Shown in pieces: positions 27,101 through 40,056 of a stretch of DNA of 64,000 nucleotides. A model generated the notes under the pieces. The model saw only the letters and a program-made list of their open reading frames with translations, was not told the DNA's origin and did no database searches. The stretch spans positions 62,001 to 126,000 of the forward strand of contig VXBP01001901.1 of assembly GCA_013400115.1 (NCBI GenBank), read 5' to 3'. Each line of letters begins with the position of its first letter. The stretch's first letter is position 1. Both the position numbers and the translations under genes were made by a program. This DNA is from Rhinopomastus cyanomelas (taxonomy: Eukaryota; Chordata; Aves; Bucerotiformes; Rhinopomastidae).

Positions 27101-27895
27101 GACAAAACATGGAGCATATGTATAAAGTAACTTATTGGGACAAACTAAAGTGGCAGCTCTGTACCTTTAAAATATATTTACACAGCTCAGTTGAGGGATG
27201 AATGGGGTTTTTTGGTGGAATTATGAAGCAAGGATCACTAAAGAAAAAAGATAGGACATAAAAAAAATAAATACATATTAAAAAACACAGTATAATGTAC
27301 CAATGTGCAAACCAAATAAAAACAACATAATTCCAAAGCAGATGCCCACAGTGTGTTTCTCAAATCCTATCTTATAAGATCAAAGTGTACATTGAGGAAA
27401 TCTCTGTTTAGCAGTGTCTTCTAAATGCCAGCACAGTAAGCAAAAGCTAGTCAGAAGCTTGGGAAGTCAAAGATGGTAGTTCTTGTCCACTTTCAAGCAT
27501 TAAGGGTATTCAAAATGTTCCCATTCCAAATCAATATGAGTGGTTTAAGGTAAAGGGAGATGCAGAATCACGCAAGAGATTCCACAGCTCTCCTCTTGTC
27601 TCCAGGAAAGCATTAAAGGACGTTTTTCATGTAAATGTAAATTTATTTCTGTAATGCCAGTACTAAATGCTCTGTAGCATTAGCTAGTCTGTTCCACCAG
27701 TGAGGATTTACTTTGTTGATCAATAGAGTCAGTGACAAAAGAAAAGCCCAATTTGCACAGCCCTCTGTAAATAAACACCGGGGTTTCTTATCCCTTCTGA
27801 GATGACACAGGGTCTCTGCCTTTGCCAAGCACTGCTCACCTGGATAGGGTATTAGTTCAGTGCTCCTCGTTCACTGAATTCCTAAATAATTCCAT

Positions 27896-27970
27896 CTAGA
27901 ATCACAATCATTGAGTGGAAGGGGTGCAAAGGGACCTCTGGAGATAATCTAGTCAAACGCTGTTCTTGAC
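27896..27970 (-). repeat. CR1 3' tail fragment
   Basis: It begins AGAATCACAATCATTGAG followed by agggacctctggagataatc and tagtcaaacgctgttcttga. This is the 3' terminus of a CR1 subfamily different from the copy at 17238 (it has 'cctctggagat' instead of 'ctcgaaagat'). Confidence 0.75.
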
Positions 27971-28104
27971 AGTACTTCTCCCACTGGTAGCAGACTCCTG
28001 TAATAGTCTTTACTATGGATGGTGGCAGTGACATCAGTTTACAGGACTGGGTGAAGAATTTAAGATTTTCTGACATGATCTCTATTAAAATCACCATGTC
28101 TGGG

Positions 28105-28281
28105 GGCACCTGGCTGGCTCAGTTGGTAGAGCATGGGACTCTGAATTCCTGGGGTCATGGGTTTGAGACCCATGAAGGACATCTTGAGACAGTACCGTAG
28201 GCTTACCCTGCTCCAGCAGGGGAGGTTGGACTTAGATGATCTTTCAAGGTCCCTTCCAACCTCTAACATTCTGTGATTCTG
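28105..28281 (+). repeat. tRNA-Lys-derived SINE with CR1-like tail, copy 1
   Basis: This 177-bp element has three parts. The head, 28105 to about 28174, is tRNA-like. It has an A box (GGCTCAGTTGGTAGAGC), a stretch GTAGAGCATGGGACTCT identical to what I recall of vertebrate tRNA-Lys(CTT), an anticodon-loop region and a B box (GGGTTTGAGACCC). The middle, about 28175-28207, has no obvious source. The tail, from about 28208 (ctgctccagcaggggaggtt, gatgatctttcaaggtccct, CATTCTGTGATTCTG), is a CR1 3' end and resembles the tail of the CR1 copy ending at 39272. The architecture is that of a SINE mobilised by a CR1 reverse transcriptase. The acceptor stem does not close, so it is not a functional tRNA gene. 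No clear target-site duplication is visible, as expected for CR1-type integration. Confidence 0.88.
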
Positions 28282-31200
28282 ACAGAGGTTTTTACAATTT
28301 ACTGGCCCTGCCCATAGCTTATCCTGTAGATAACGGGGAACCCTAGTCAGTGCTGTCCTTAACACAACTGAACATCATTGCTGCAGACATCAAATGTAAC
28401 ATAACTCACATTAGGCTACACATGGCCCTGTATGCAAGAATTCATGAGGAAGACTGAAAAGTCTAATATTTTGAAATTATGATGGTTTTAAAATAAAACC
28501 TAAATGAAGTTTTAATAGAGAGCAGCAATGTTTTCACAAACATACCTGGAGATAAGGAGAGATATTTGACAGATGAAGAGGCTTTAGAGCATCTTTTCCT
28601 TACACTCACAAACAGAAGAGACTTATTTGTTCAGATTTTGTCCATGTGTGCCTAGAGACCATATTGTCTTGTTTAGATTTCTTTTGACACCTATATATAA
28701 GATGATTATTGTAATTCTTGAATATTTCCTTACGGTATTTTTCTGAAGTTCCTTCCCAGGTGACAAGACCTAATTTTTCTTAGTATGATCACAGGACATA
28801 ATTGCTCCAAGGATTCACTGGCAGCAGTCACAGTTATATTTCAGATGTACTTGCTGGCTGCTGGGCTCTTTCCCTTCTAGTGAATAATAAGTTACACATT
28901 TGTTTTGTTTTAAATCAGAGAGAGTTGGAAACAGCATAACAAGATCTGACAGGTTATAGCTAAAAGTCAACTCTTGAGAATTCTTTCATTTCCCCATGCC
29001 AAACTTGGAGATGCCATAAACTCAAATCCTCTGTGCCAGTCATAAAATTTTAATTGGCTAAAACTAAAAATACAGTATTATTTACCACTGTCCTTATTTG
29101 TTTCTTAAGCTGCTGGATTTTAACACTGCTGAAATAGATTGTGGATTGCAAAAGGCCATCACTACCATGTTAATACTTTGCTTCAGCATACACGTGAGCA
29201 TTCTGTTCAGCTTGATTATAATTAATCAGTAATTTAGGCTCTTGTTTCTCACTGCCAAATGATAAATTGACTACTAGCTACATTCATGGATGGAATATTA
29301 ATTTCTACAATGCCCTGGGGATACTTCTCTATGTAGTACAAGACTCTTCATGAACAGATCTCATTCAGAGCTTTAGTACAACTATGAAATTAAAACAGAG
29401 TAAATCTACTCAGGATCAGCTGCAACTGTATTAAAACTGGAGATACCTGCACCAGCAATTTTAGTAAGCACCTCTGAAATATATAATAAATTAAATTTAG
29501 ACATCACATGGAAGACTTAATTCCTCTTCCAAATGCACAAAATTAAGTACATCTTGATTTTTTATGAAAAACATTTTGACTTTCTCAAGGTCAAATTGTT
29601 TTCTCCATGTATAGTACTATATATGTGTTGTGTTGGAGGGAGATTTTCCGGTTCTAGAAAGGAAGTTTTGCAGTTGCTGTGCAGTACCCACAGATCTGCA
29701 CGCATGAGGACAGCAGGTGGATCCAGAGGATCTGCTTCTTGCCTCTGGCCTTGCCTGTTCTGTCACTCCTTATATGCTGCAGGCATCATTGTGCAGCATC
29801 TTTCTGCTTTCTAGTGCATGAAAATGACCTTTGTATGGGTGTAGAGATTATACACAACTATTTACTTCTTTCATAGTCTTCTTTCTAGTTTCTCTGCGTT
29901 TTTCTAGCTTTTGAATGTCAGACAAGACAAAGCATTAGTTTTTCAAAACGGGGAATTTCCATTAAATACTAATAACCTTGTGGCATTTGGCGGTACCAAG
30001 ACCACCTCAAATTGTATGATGTTGGAAACTTACAGTGTAACAGAATGTACACTTCTCATTTAGTAGCACTGAAAACTGAACTTGAAAGGGGAAATCCTGG
30101 CCTGTCACTTTTCTCGTAGTCCAAATAAAACTAAACACAGCACGAGCTCTTGGTAAGACCATCGTGGTGGGACAGCAGCCTCTACATAAAATGCTAGACT
30201 GCATTTTGGTAGCTCGCAGCACCCCTTCCTAGAATGATCAGATCAAGGCATCTCATCATTTGACTCTAAACTGCCTGAGTTTTGAGCCTATCAGCAGTTG
30301 AGGATGGCCCTGGTAGTACGAGCACTACAGCACAGGAAAATGCTTGCCAAGAATAGGATGAACACCATCATGAAAGAAACTGGGTTATTTTCAAGTTTCC
30401 AACCTAATATTATTAATTAATACAAAACTTTCTCTCAGGGATTTTTGAAGTTCCTTGTCTTTCTGAAATCAGTCACTGCAGCATACGTAAAATAATTTCA
30501 GGACTTAATGATAAAAGAAGAGGCAATGCATTTTGAAAGCAGCATCAAGATTTAGCTAACTCATTTCAAGCAAGACTCACGTTTTGATTTGACCTTCTGT
30601 TCTTTCATGTGAACATTTTAAGCTTTCTGCTTTATGAGACGTTATCACTTATTGCATGGCGAGTCTCAGAGAGTTCTGGGTCCCTCTGGACCTGACAATT
30701 TTGTCGCTGGTACAATCTGATAGGAAATAACTGAACTGGCATATAGCCTAGCAATGCATGGGGGCATGAGAAAGCAGCTATGAGCACTGACTACTAGACC
30801 TACACAACTGAAGAATTTGCTTAGAAGTGGCAGAATCTCAGCAACTGACAGCTTACACCTAGACTACTACAGGCAATAAAGACCTTGCATATCAAAGCCT
30901 ATTATATGGAGCTGTCTACATAGGAATACGAATGGCCTGTTTGCACAGAGGATAAGACCTCAGAAAGCTACTGCAACCTTATCTTAGACATCAGGAAGCT
31001 GTGCTGTAAGTTAACTCAGTCACATCTCTGTTTATGACCTCTGCCCAGGCTTGGGGTCTCATTAGACAAACAAGGCACAAGTCTGACTTCTTCATTCCAG
31101 ATGCAAGTTTTTTTCTAAGGAATCTTAGAGTTTGTGTTTTTGAGCTTCAACTGTTGTCCTTCTGGAAGGCTAATCACCCAATTTATCAGTACAGGGCACA

Positions 31201-31337
31201 AGAAAACAGCATTCCTCTTCAAATACACCTAAAACTAAGGCACAACTCCCAAGACGACTCCTCGATAAGCCATAGGTTAGCATGAACTATTTAAATTAAC
31301 TATACAAAACCCACAAATAGACCTATCAGATATAAAG

Positions 31338-31363
31338 GATAAATAATCATTTGATTATTTATC
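31338..31363. repeat. Perfect 12-bp inverted repeat, 2-nt spacer
   Basis: GATAAATAATCA (31338-31349) is followed by TT and then its exact reverse complement TGATTATTTATC (31352-31363). It could extrude as a hairpin. The surrounding 100 bases are very AT-rich and contain further partial palindromes built on CAATTG. Confidence 0.85.
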
Positions 31364-32249
31364 AATTGATTGAATTATCAATTGGTTGAATAAACACTAT
31401 TAGTTCAATTGAAATTAGATTCACTATATTAATAACTGAAAGCCTGAATGTCTGAAGATGAGATTTTGTAAACTGCAAATGAAAGAACTCATCCCTAGTG
31501 ATATCAAGCAAATGAACAGCATGTTGGTAGATATTAAATCCTAAAGCATAAATAATCTCCTTAAACCTACATCTGTGAAACCTAACAGTGAACTTGGAAA
31601 AATAGCTGTCCCCTGTGCCCAATAGAAAATAATTTAAGCAAACAGAGGATGAAAAACAGGGTGGACAAAATGCTCTTCACTACTGCTTGGTGGATACAGA
31701 AGACCTTCATGGAATTTACGCGATTTAGTTGTAGAGAAAAATGGCCCATCAGCCAACAATTTGCAATGCAAATTTCTGCACAGTATTTAATGCCATTAAA
31801 ATAAAAGCAATCAGCTACAGATGGATCATCCAAGGTAACCAACATGCTGTGAGTGAGGATATCATCTCTTCTAAATTAGGGTAGGTGAAGTTTTACTTTT
31901 AGGATGCTGTAGTTTCTTTGCTCTCTGGTTCTCTGCAGCTTAGATTTTTGTCATATAGACAGTTCTCAGCTTTCAAAAAAGAACCAAGCACTTAGACAAA
32001 TATTCCATTTTCCATGACAGCTGTAAGGATTCTGTACATTGTAGGACTAGGATCTTAAAACTTGATTAGGAAGAGTTAATTAGCCAGGTGACTATTTAGA
32101 GAAAATCGCAGGTTAGCTTACATCCACTTAAACTGGCACAGTCCCTTAATGGTAGAAGTTGTCTACAATTGTTAAAAAAAAAATAATCAAATGCTGTGCA
32201 GAACTTTCTTGTGATTTCTCAGTGGAATTTGGAAGGCTTCCTTGCATGA

Positions 32250-32546
32250 CACAGCCTTGGTTGTGGTGCCCAGTGATAGGACAAGGGGCACCAGCACAAA
32301 CAGGGACACAGGAGGTTCAATGTGAACATACAGAAATACTTTTTCAGGGTGAGGGTACCAGAACCCTGGCCCAGGCTGCCCAGACAGACAGGTTGTGGAG
32401 TGTCTGCTCTGAAGATATTCCGAACCCACCTGGACTTGATCCTGTGGGATCCGTTCCAGAAGAACCTACTCCAGCAGGAGGTTGGACTGGATGATCTACA
32501 GAGGTTCCTTCCAACCCCCACCATTCTGTTATTCTATGATTATATG
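32250..32546 (+). repeat. CR1 3' end fragment
   Basis: The end of ORF2 (gataggacaaggggcaccag, caggaggttcaatgtgaaca, ggcccaggctgcccagacag) is followed by the 3' UTR (actccagcaggaggttggac, tggatgatctacagaggttc) and the tail ACCATTCTGTTATTCTATGAT. It is a different CR1 subfamily from the copies at 886 and 38662. Confidence 0.9.
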
Positions 32547-34537
32547 TCGCCTAAAGTTACAAAGCTACTGCCAACCCTAAGCACTCACATCGTATTTTAC
32601 TTTCCATTTAATTATTTGTCCTGTATTTGCTATAGTAAAAACTGTCAGCTGAGGGCAAGTAAATCCTAAATTGTGCGTGTGGAAAAGCCCACTAACAAAG
32701 ATTTCATCATGTCAACTTTTCTATGGACATTCCTGACTTCATAGTCTCTACAGCAGAATTTTTTTCCTCATGCTCTTCATATTTATGTATGCAAGCGATT
32801 TAATACATTCACTTATAAAGGTAATTGTTTTTATCTTAATACTTTAAGCCAGCTAGAAAGTTAAGAGCAAAACTCAACTCAATAGCAAAAACAAATTAAG
32901 AATTTCGAGTTAATCACATTTGACCTATTTTAAGTGATAACTATAGACATACCTATTCTTTCAGGTTTTCGGTAAAGGTTTGGTCTGTGTGTTATTGATT
33001 AAATCTCTACCATAACGTGTGCTGGTGTTCAGCTTGTTTATATTTATTATGAATGGTTTTAAAAATCTTAAGCAGCATCAGAAAAAAACCCAGTAACTCA
33101 TATTTCAACAGATACTGGTTAATATTAAGGAGTTAATATTACTGGTTAATACAGGGAGGCTGTCAACAGCTACAGCACTGTCAATCATAAGAATTCTTGA
33201 ATTATTTAGAGGTATCATACTCTCCACACGTGTTTAAAGTCCACATTCACACTTCCTTCATTCCTGGAGCCTGTGTGCATAGAAACTCAAAGCTGCAATT
33301 CTCACGGACCAATAGCCAGCCTTGACTAAACCATGAAATACCGTGAAACTCCCAACACTGGAAAGTGTAAATTTATTTCCTTTACTTTGATGCTTTCTGA
33401 TAATAAGTTCAAAAGCTAAGATCTTATGCGGCCTGCCGGTACAAAAGGATTGCATATACATCTCATATACACATACAACTCATAGCACAACAAAACCGAC
33501 ATGATGTTATTCATCCATAGAGCAGTACCAGCATTTTTTGCCCCCAAATCAGATTTTCTAGTTAGAGCAGCTGCTAGTTGGTGGGTCCAATTATGCTGCA
33601 TGTGAGTGGGACAAGTGGAAGGCAAGTACCAGATGAAGCACATACTGTAGAGAATTTATTATCACTGCAGATAGGTGAGGAACAGATGTGCTAAAAATCC
33701 AAAGGTGGTCTCTCACCAAGTAAAGAAAACAGCAAGTACCCCAAAATATAGGCCTTTTACTTAGGGGAAAACAGAGGGAGATTTCCACCGACTATTGAAA
33801 ACACATATTAAAATGCTTTATTATTTAAAAAGAAGACACAATTGACTTAAAGACACACTCCTGATCCTTAACAGGTATTTTCCTGTCAAGTCTTCCATCA
33901 AGAAAGCAGGTATAAAGAGTTTTGTCCCCAACAATCTTCCTAATATTGGAATATTATTAGTAGTAGTAATTATTATTATTGGAATATTTCAATGCAAATC
34001 AGCATTTACTAATAAGTGTTTCCCCTTCACTGCTCTTTTTATGCCTCTGATGCAGCACTCAGCATTGAATTCCTAGTCTGCAACACAACCTCTTCCCTTT
34101 CTCTCATCCAGTATTCCACAGCTCTTATCTCCTGGGCTGTAAGACGTCACATATTTCTATACAATTAAAGCCAGGCTGATTGACTTGATACAAATATCAC
34201 ATGGAAAAGTTATTGAAAAGCTGTCTTCTCTCTGATGAAGAGTTGTATTCCAGTAACACAAGGGTTTGTTCCTAAAGGAAGTTTATTTGTATGTATATAA
34301 ATAGCATTCCTTTCTCCTCCACAACTCAGCAATAACGACAAAATACCATTATGCTCTTGATTTCCCTTTGTAGTGCTAAATCAGAGGCTATGAAGAATGG
34401 AAGAAGACATTTCCTTTACAAAAACATGTATTTTGCCTACCTCCACACTGAAAATATAATTTATATTCTTTCTTTGATATAAATCTCTACTGCAGTACCA
34501 AATAGAACTTTCTGTACTTCATTGGTTTGTCCATCTC

Positions 34538-34832
34538 TGCGGGAGAAGGACTTTTACAAGGGTGTGTACGGATAGGACAAGCAGGATGGGTTCAAGATAA
34601 AAGAAGGGAGATTTAGATGAGATCTGGGAAAGAAATTCCTGACTCTGAGGGTGCTGAGGCCCTGGAACAGGTTGCCCAGGGAGGCTGTGTCTGCTCCGCC
34701 CCTTGAAGTGTTGAAGGCCAGGTTGGATGGGGCTTTGGACAACCTGGTCTGGTAAGAAGTGTCCCTGCAGGGGTTTTAGAACTGGATGATGTTTAAGTTG
34801 TCTTCCTGTCTAAACCATTGTATGATTTGTTA
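34538..34832 (+). repeat. CR1 3' end fragment
   Basis: The end of ORF2 and 3' UTR: cggataggacaagcaggatg, ccctggaacaggttgcccag, ggccaggttggatggggctt, caacctggtctggtaagaag, followed by a degraded tail 'ttgtatgatttg'. Confidence 0.86.
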
Positions 34833-35164
34833 GCATGGTGACATTTATTTAGGAAAGAAAATAAAAATCTGTAGAGGTCAAAAATGTATGAATAAACTGG
34901 TGACAAGCCTTATGTCTGGTCAGGTTATTTTCTATTTTAATGTACTGTTACCAGTTCAGTCTTTTAAAATGCAAATCTGTTAAGGGTAAATTTAAATGTC
35001 AAGGCAAGCAATTCTGGTAGCATGGCAACAACATGCTATGCTGCATAGTAAGAATCTGGAACCAAGGCAAATTTTTGCTTCTGGTTCAGATTATAAGAGC
35101 AGAAATATTTGTGTTCTTTGTGTAACTGCCTCTATGACTACTCCCACATTAGGGGTTCTAATGA
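34833..35164. other. Non-coding stretch between CR1 copies
   Basis: I recognise nothing here. Confidence 0.5.
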
Positions 35165-35564
35165 TCACAGAATTATCCAGGCTGAAAAAGACCTCTAAGG
35201 TCATCAAGTCCAGCCTATGACCTAACATCGCCACAATCACCTAGACCAGGGCACTAAAGGCCACATTCGGTCTTTTCTTAAAGATCTCTGGAGATGGGGA
35301 CTCCACCACCTCCCTGAGCTGTCCATTCCTGTGTGTTACCACCCTTTGCACGAGGAAGGGCTTCCTAACATCCAACCTAACCCTCCCCTGGTGCAGCATC
35401 AGGCCCTGCTCTCTCACTCTGTTGCTAGTTGCCTTGGAAGAGTCTGACCCCTACACGTCTACAATTTCCCTTTAGCTAGTGGTAAAGAGGGAGATGGTCT
35501 TCCCTGAGTCTCCTCCGGGCCAAATATCCCCCAGCTGCCTCAGCCTCTCATCGTCAGAACAGCA
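35165..35564 (-). repeat. CR1 3' part
   Basis: Minus-oriented copy starting ATCACAGAATTATCCAGG, then cctctaaggtcatcaagtcc, actccaccacctccctgagc and cttcctaacatccaacctaa, and ending in the ORF2 complement (cctgagtctcctccgggcca, cagctgcctcagcctctcat). Confidence 0.88.
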
Positions 35565-38500
35565 CGTTTTGAAACTCAAGACAGCAGAGCAGTCAGGAGG
35601 GCCATCAGCAGACAGAAATACTACAGATTAGAGAAAACATTAAAAGAAAGAAAAAAAGGGAAATACTTAGAAACAGTGTTGAATACAAGATTTCATTCCC
35701 AGCAGACAGTATAGCAGCAGCTCTGAAGCAATCTTCTGAATGAGAAACAAGTAACATGTCCATGCAGTCTCCCTGATGTGTTGCAAATGCATCTCTCTTG
35801 ACTTTCAGAGCGTACGTTTGGAGCCTATTTTAAGATTTGACTAAACCAAAAGGGTGTAGTTGCCCTTGCACTGAAATAATATCTTTGTGATAGCTGGTGT
35901 CAGTGATTCTGGAGAAAAACATTGACTATTTGATGCGATTTTATTCTTGGTGGCAGGGAAAAAAAAACAAATTAAAATCCTGTGTTGTTCCAGAACAGAA
36001 TCTGATCTGTGCAACACTCATTCTCTTAATGTGCCTCAGTTGCTTCAGGTGCTCAGGAATATTTTGCTGGGAGAGGGAAAGGCAACGTTACCCAGCACTT
36101 CTGAGACAGGTTAGAAAGACTAACCAGTACAGTCCAGCAGATTATCTTCTTGTTTGGAAGAGCACAGTGGATGACAAAGTGCACCCAAGTACCTTTGTTT
36201 CTCTCTGGTGCATGAAGGGAGTAAATACATGGAGAGACTGAATTTTTTGTTCCTTAGTAGCTGTTTATCCTGATTTCATGCAGACAATACACTAGTGGCA
36301 TCACAGCCTTGTGTTTCATACAGTTTGAGTCTGGTTAACCCCTTGATTTTGGAATTGCAGCTAATGTTTCATCCTGCTGCCTATTTTGCCCTAAAGCTCA
36401 TCGTTTTGGAAGTGAATTTCCAAATTATACAAAAATACCACTATCACCTCCAACAATACACATATTGTTTGTCTTCCTACTTCTTTCCTCCTGTGTTCTC
36501 TTGCTTTATAATATGCTAATTTTATTCCTCTAGTCAGTTTAGAACTTCTAAGCTAAGTCAGCACATACAGGTCTATAGGTATCTCCCTTATACAGAAGAT
36601 GAGCTTTCTCCATGTTTTATTGCCATAAAGCAATACGCGACTTCAAAAGTCACAAGTGCTTAGAGACAATGAGAGTTGGATCCACCTGGATTTTGATGCA
36701 ATTTATTTCTTTTTTTAGTATGAAATGCTGTATTGACTGAATATTCCTTGTGATTGAGGATTTCTGGATGCTACAGGGTCACCTTGCATGAGACCAGTGA
36801 TCTTTTACATGTCAGGGTGCCTAAGAAGTCACTTTCATAGGCACTTAAGAAATCTGTGCGTATGATTCTCCAGAAGATGAGTAGACAATATGTTTGGGAA
36901 GAATTGGGGTGACATCCCTGCTGTCTGTTGCTACTTTGTAGTGCAACTCAGTTTAACATCACCATTAGAACCCCACATATGCAAGGTCTTCTATGTTTAT
37001 TCCTACATTTCCTTATTTGTCAGCTTATCCAGAGGAGCAGATTATACAGTGATCCCAGGCATTCACTCTGATGTCAGTCCTAAAACCCCAACTGAATTAA
37101 ACTTTCTATGGACTCAGGCTCTTAACACAGCATGATGGAATAGTGAAGGCCTATACTTACTAATAGGAATTCTCAGTCTCTGTTTATCTGCTAAAATGTG
37201 AATTTTCTGTTCAATTTTTACAAGAATTACTATCTTGCTAAATCCCCCAGAGAAGTGTCATGCTACAATAATCACTTGGCTGTCACTCACAGCAAATCCA
37301 AAGTGGAACAAGTGGAAAGCACAGATGACTCTTCTCCAGTCACTGCAAGAAACATACTTTACTGGAGGAAACAGAAATTAACTTCAAAAGCCCAATGTTC
37401 CTGTGTTAGACAATATCAGTTGGCATTCTGGACTAGAATGCTCAAGTAGCTAGATCTCCAAACCCACCAAAACAGTGTCAGCACTCACAGTTAGTGTTAT
37501 ACAGTATTATGTTGAGCTGTGAGCTGTTCGTTTAGCATTTTTTAAGCAGATGTTGCCACACTAAGAATAACTTGCCTGCTATGACCCACTACAAAATCTT
37601 AGCTTCATCTAAACCTCTGTACTCAGCTAAAAGAATTGTAGTGCAACTCTTCAAGTTTTAGAACCCATGAACACTTAACACACAAAGGTAGAGGACGTAT
37701 AAAAGAAAAACTGTCAAGGTCAGACCTCTCTTTGCAGAAATGTTTAGGAACACACCCAAAAGATTTCACACTTTTAAAATTAGGAGGGTTATGGTACAAC
37801 TGACTTGGGGAGAGGAACTGGAGATAAACTGACAAGTGCATCTGTGAGAAGGATCTCACAGTCCAAAGAGACAAAGGTCTGGAAATAATGCTAGGCACAA
37901 ATATTTCTAACACCTATGCACGAAAATAAAGTTCAAAACTTACTTTGTCCAATGAATAGAATGGAAATATTCAACCTCCCTTTTAAGTAATGTGGCAATA
38001 AGAAGTTATTTCTATCTAGCTGAATCTTTATTACCAAGTCTGTAGCTAGAAGGGCTATTTTCTGGACAAAACATCATATTAACAGTTCAAAACACATAAC
38101 TACCCTCATATACTCCTCTGTGCAGCTCACACTGGTAGTCCAGGTGGTCTGGATGCAATCAGCAGATGCCTGCATTGCAGAAGTATCACTGTTTAAAAAT
38201 CCTTATCTAGACTCCAAACCTTATGTTGGTTATAACTGACATATTCCTCCATTCCAGAACTTTTTTTAGATACCTTTTGCTAAATTTCCTCTTCATTTAC
38301 TTCTATTTAAAAAAAAAAAATCCTTTCATGCATGGCTACCCTTCAGAGTGTGCATCTCCAGCAGTATTTAATGTAGCTTTATCATCTGAAGACAACGGCA
38401 CTTGTTTCTTGTCATCCCTGCCACATGGATTCTAGTTCTCTCTCTTTTCCTTAGGTCAAAGTATCTACCAATCCCAGAGCCTTCCATACCAGTCTCTGCT

Positions 38501-38661
38501 TCAGCTCTAGCTTACTTGGAAGTGCAAGTCACCTTCCCCTCCTGCAGCAGGTGAATTACGATAGTAAATACTGCAACAAAAAAGGAAAGGAACGTCACCT
38601 ACTCAAGTGACCATGCATATATCTACCTACAAGCACTAGAAACAAGCAGATCATTCTAGAT

Positions 38662-39275
38662 GTGTCTCACCATACAGTACCACAGCATCCTGGGGTGGAT
38701 CAGAAGGGGGTAGTTAGCAGATCGAGAGAGGTTCTTCTCCCCCTCTACTCTGCCTTGGTGAGACCACATCTGGAGTACTGTGTCCAGTTCTGGGCCCCTC
38801 AGTTCAAGAAGGACATGGAGCTACTGGAGGAAGTCCAGTGTAGAGCAATGAGGATGATGAAGGAAGTGGAACACCTCCCTTATTAGGAAAGGCTGAGGCA
38901 GCTGGGTCTCTTTAGCTTGGAGGAGACTGAGGAGTGACCTCATTAATGTCCATCAATATGTGAACAGGGGGTGTCAGGACGATGGAGCCAGGTTCTTCTC
39001 AATGTCATCTAGTGACAGGACGAGGGGCAATGGGTGTAAGCTGGAACACAGGAGGTTCCATATAAATATCAGAAGGAACTGCTTCCCAGTGAGGGTGACA
39101 GAGCACTGGAACAGTGCCCAGGGGGGTTGTGGAATCTCCTTCTCTGGAGATCTTTAAAACCCACCTGGATATGTTCCTGTGCAACTTGGTCTAGATGATC
39201 CTGCTGTGTTAGGGTGATTGGACTAGATGATCTTTCGAGGTCCCTTCCAGTCCCTAATGTTCTGTGATTCTGTAA
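38662..39275 (+). repeat. CR1 retrotransposon, 3' part
   Basis: The ORF2 end reads HPGVDQKGVVSRSREVLLPL, LYSALVRPHLEYCVQFWAPQ and so on up to 38886, where a TAG interrupts it. A second frame (38960-39157) carries DRTRGNGCKLEHRRFHINIR. The 3' UTR and tail TTCTGTGATTCTGTAAT end at about 39275. It is close in sequence to the copy at 886 but disabled by a stop and a frameshift. Confidence 0.93.
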
Positions 39276-40056
39276 TTAGCCAACCTGAGACTTAAGTTGA
39301 TGCAGACCCGAGAACTGGAATGGAAGCCTTGCCCTTGCGGATGCCTTGGTAAAGCCAAGTGCTGCACGTGTTCAGCTCCTGCAGGCAGCACGAGCCTCAA
39401 GCACTGCAGACCTCCAGAAACACATGGTACTTTCTTGAGCCACTTTTCACACAGATTGCAAGAGAAAATGGGTCCTCAGGAAAAAAAATAAATTATAAAT
39501 CTTACATTTCAGTGCTCTCTCCAATATTGTAAAAGCATTTGCAAATATCCAAAATACTCATAATGAACATGTGACTCAGCAATTGCCTGGTTTTGTGGAG
39601 TGTCTGAAAACAAGTGAATTCTGATTCTGCTTTCAGCCCTTTCTCTTAACTTGTGAAATGCATGTGACTGCATCAGTGCTTCATTTTCTCCAGCTCAGAA
39701 CTACCATTATGCCTTCTGCTCCAGTGCTGCAAGGCTTTAATTGCCTCACAGGAGTGCCAGAAAATGCTATGTAGAAAAGTTTTTGCAACACGTTTTTCCT
39801 TTTTTTCACATCTACATTGAAATAAACGTATTTCAAGCAAGTGCCTCTTGCTTATAGCAAGGTGCTAGCTTGTACGAACAGTAATATACTATTACCCAGG
39901 TAATAGAGGCCAATGTATCATACTGATCTTGTACTCTATTTTTGCTGAGATGCATGGACTAGCTGTGGGATGGAAGCTCTAGTTCTTTAACAAAAACTGA
40001 CTCATGGAAACACATCTGCTTCTTGTATCATGTGCAGACAGACACACGGTGTTTCA

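Noticed and set aside
28105..28174. Possible functional tRNA-Lys gene
   Set aside because: The A and B boxes are present, but the acceptor stem does not pair and a CR1 tail follows. The same unit recurs at 56824, so it is a SINE head.
8068..30750. Shared 15-base string gaactggcatatagc near 8068 and 30733
   Set aside because: The flanks do not align, and a match this short is expected by chance in a window of this size.
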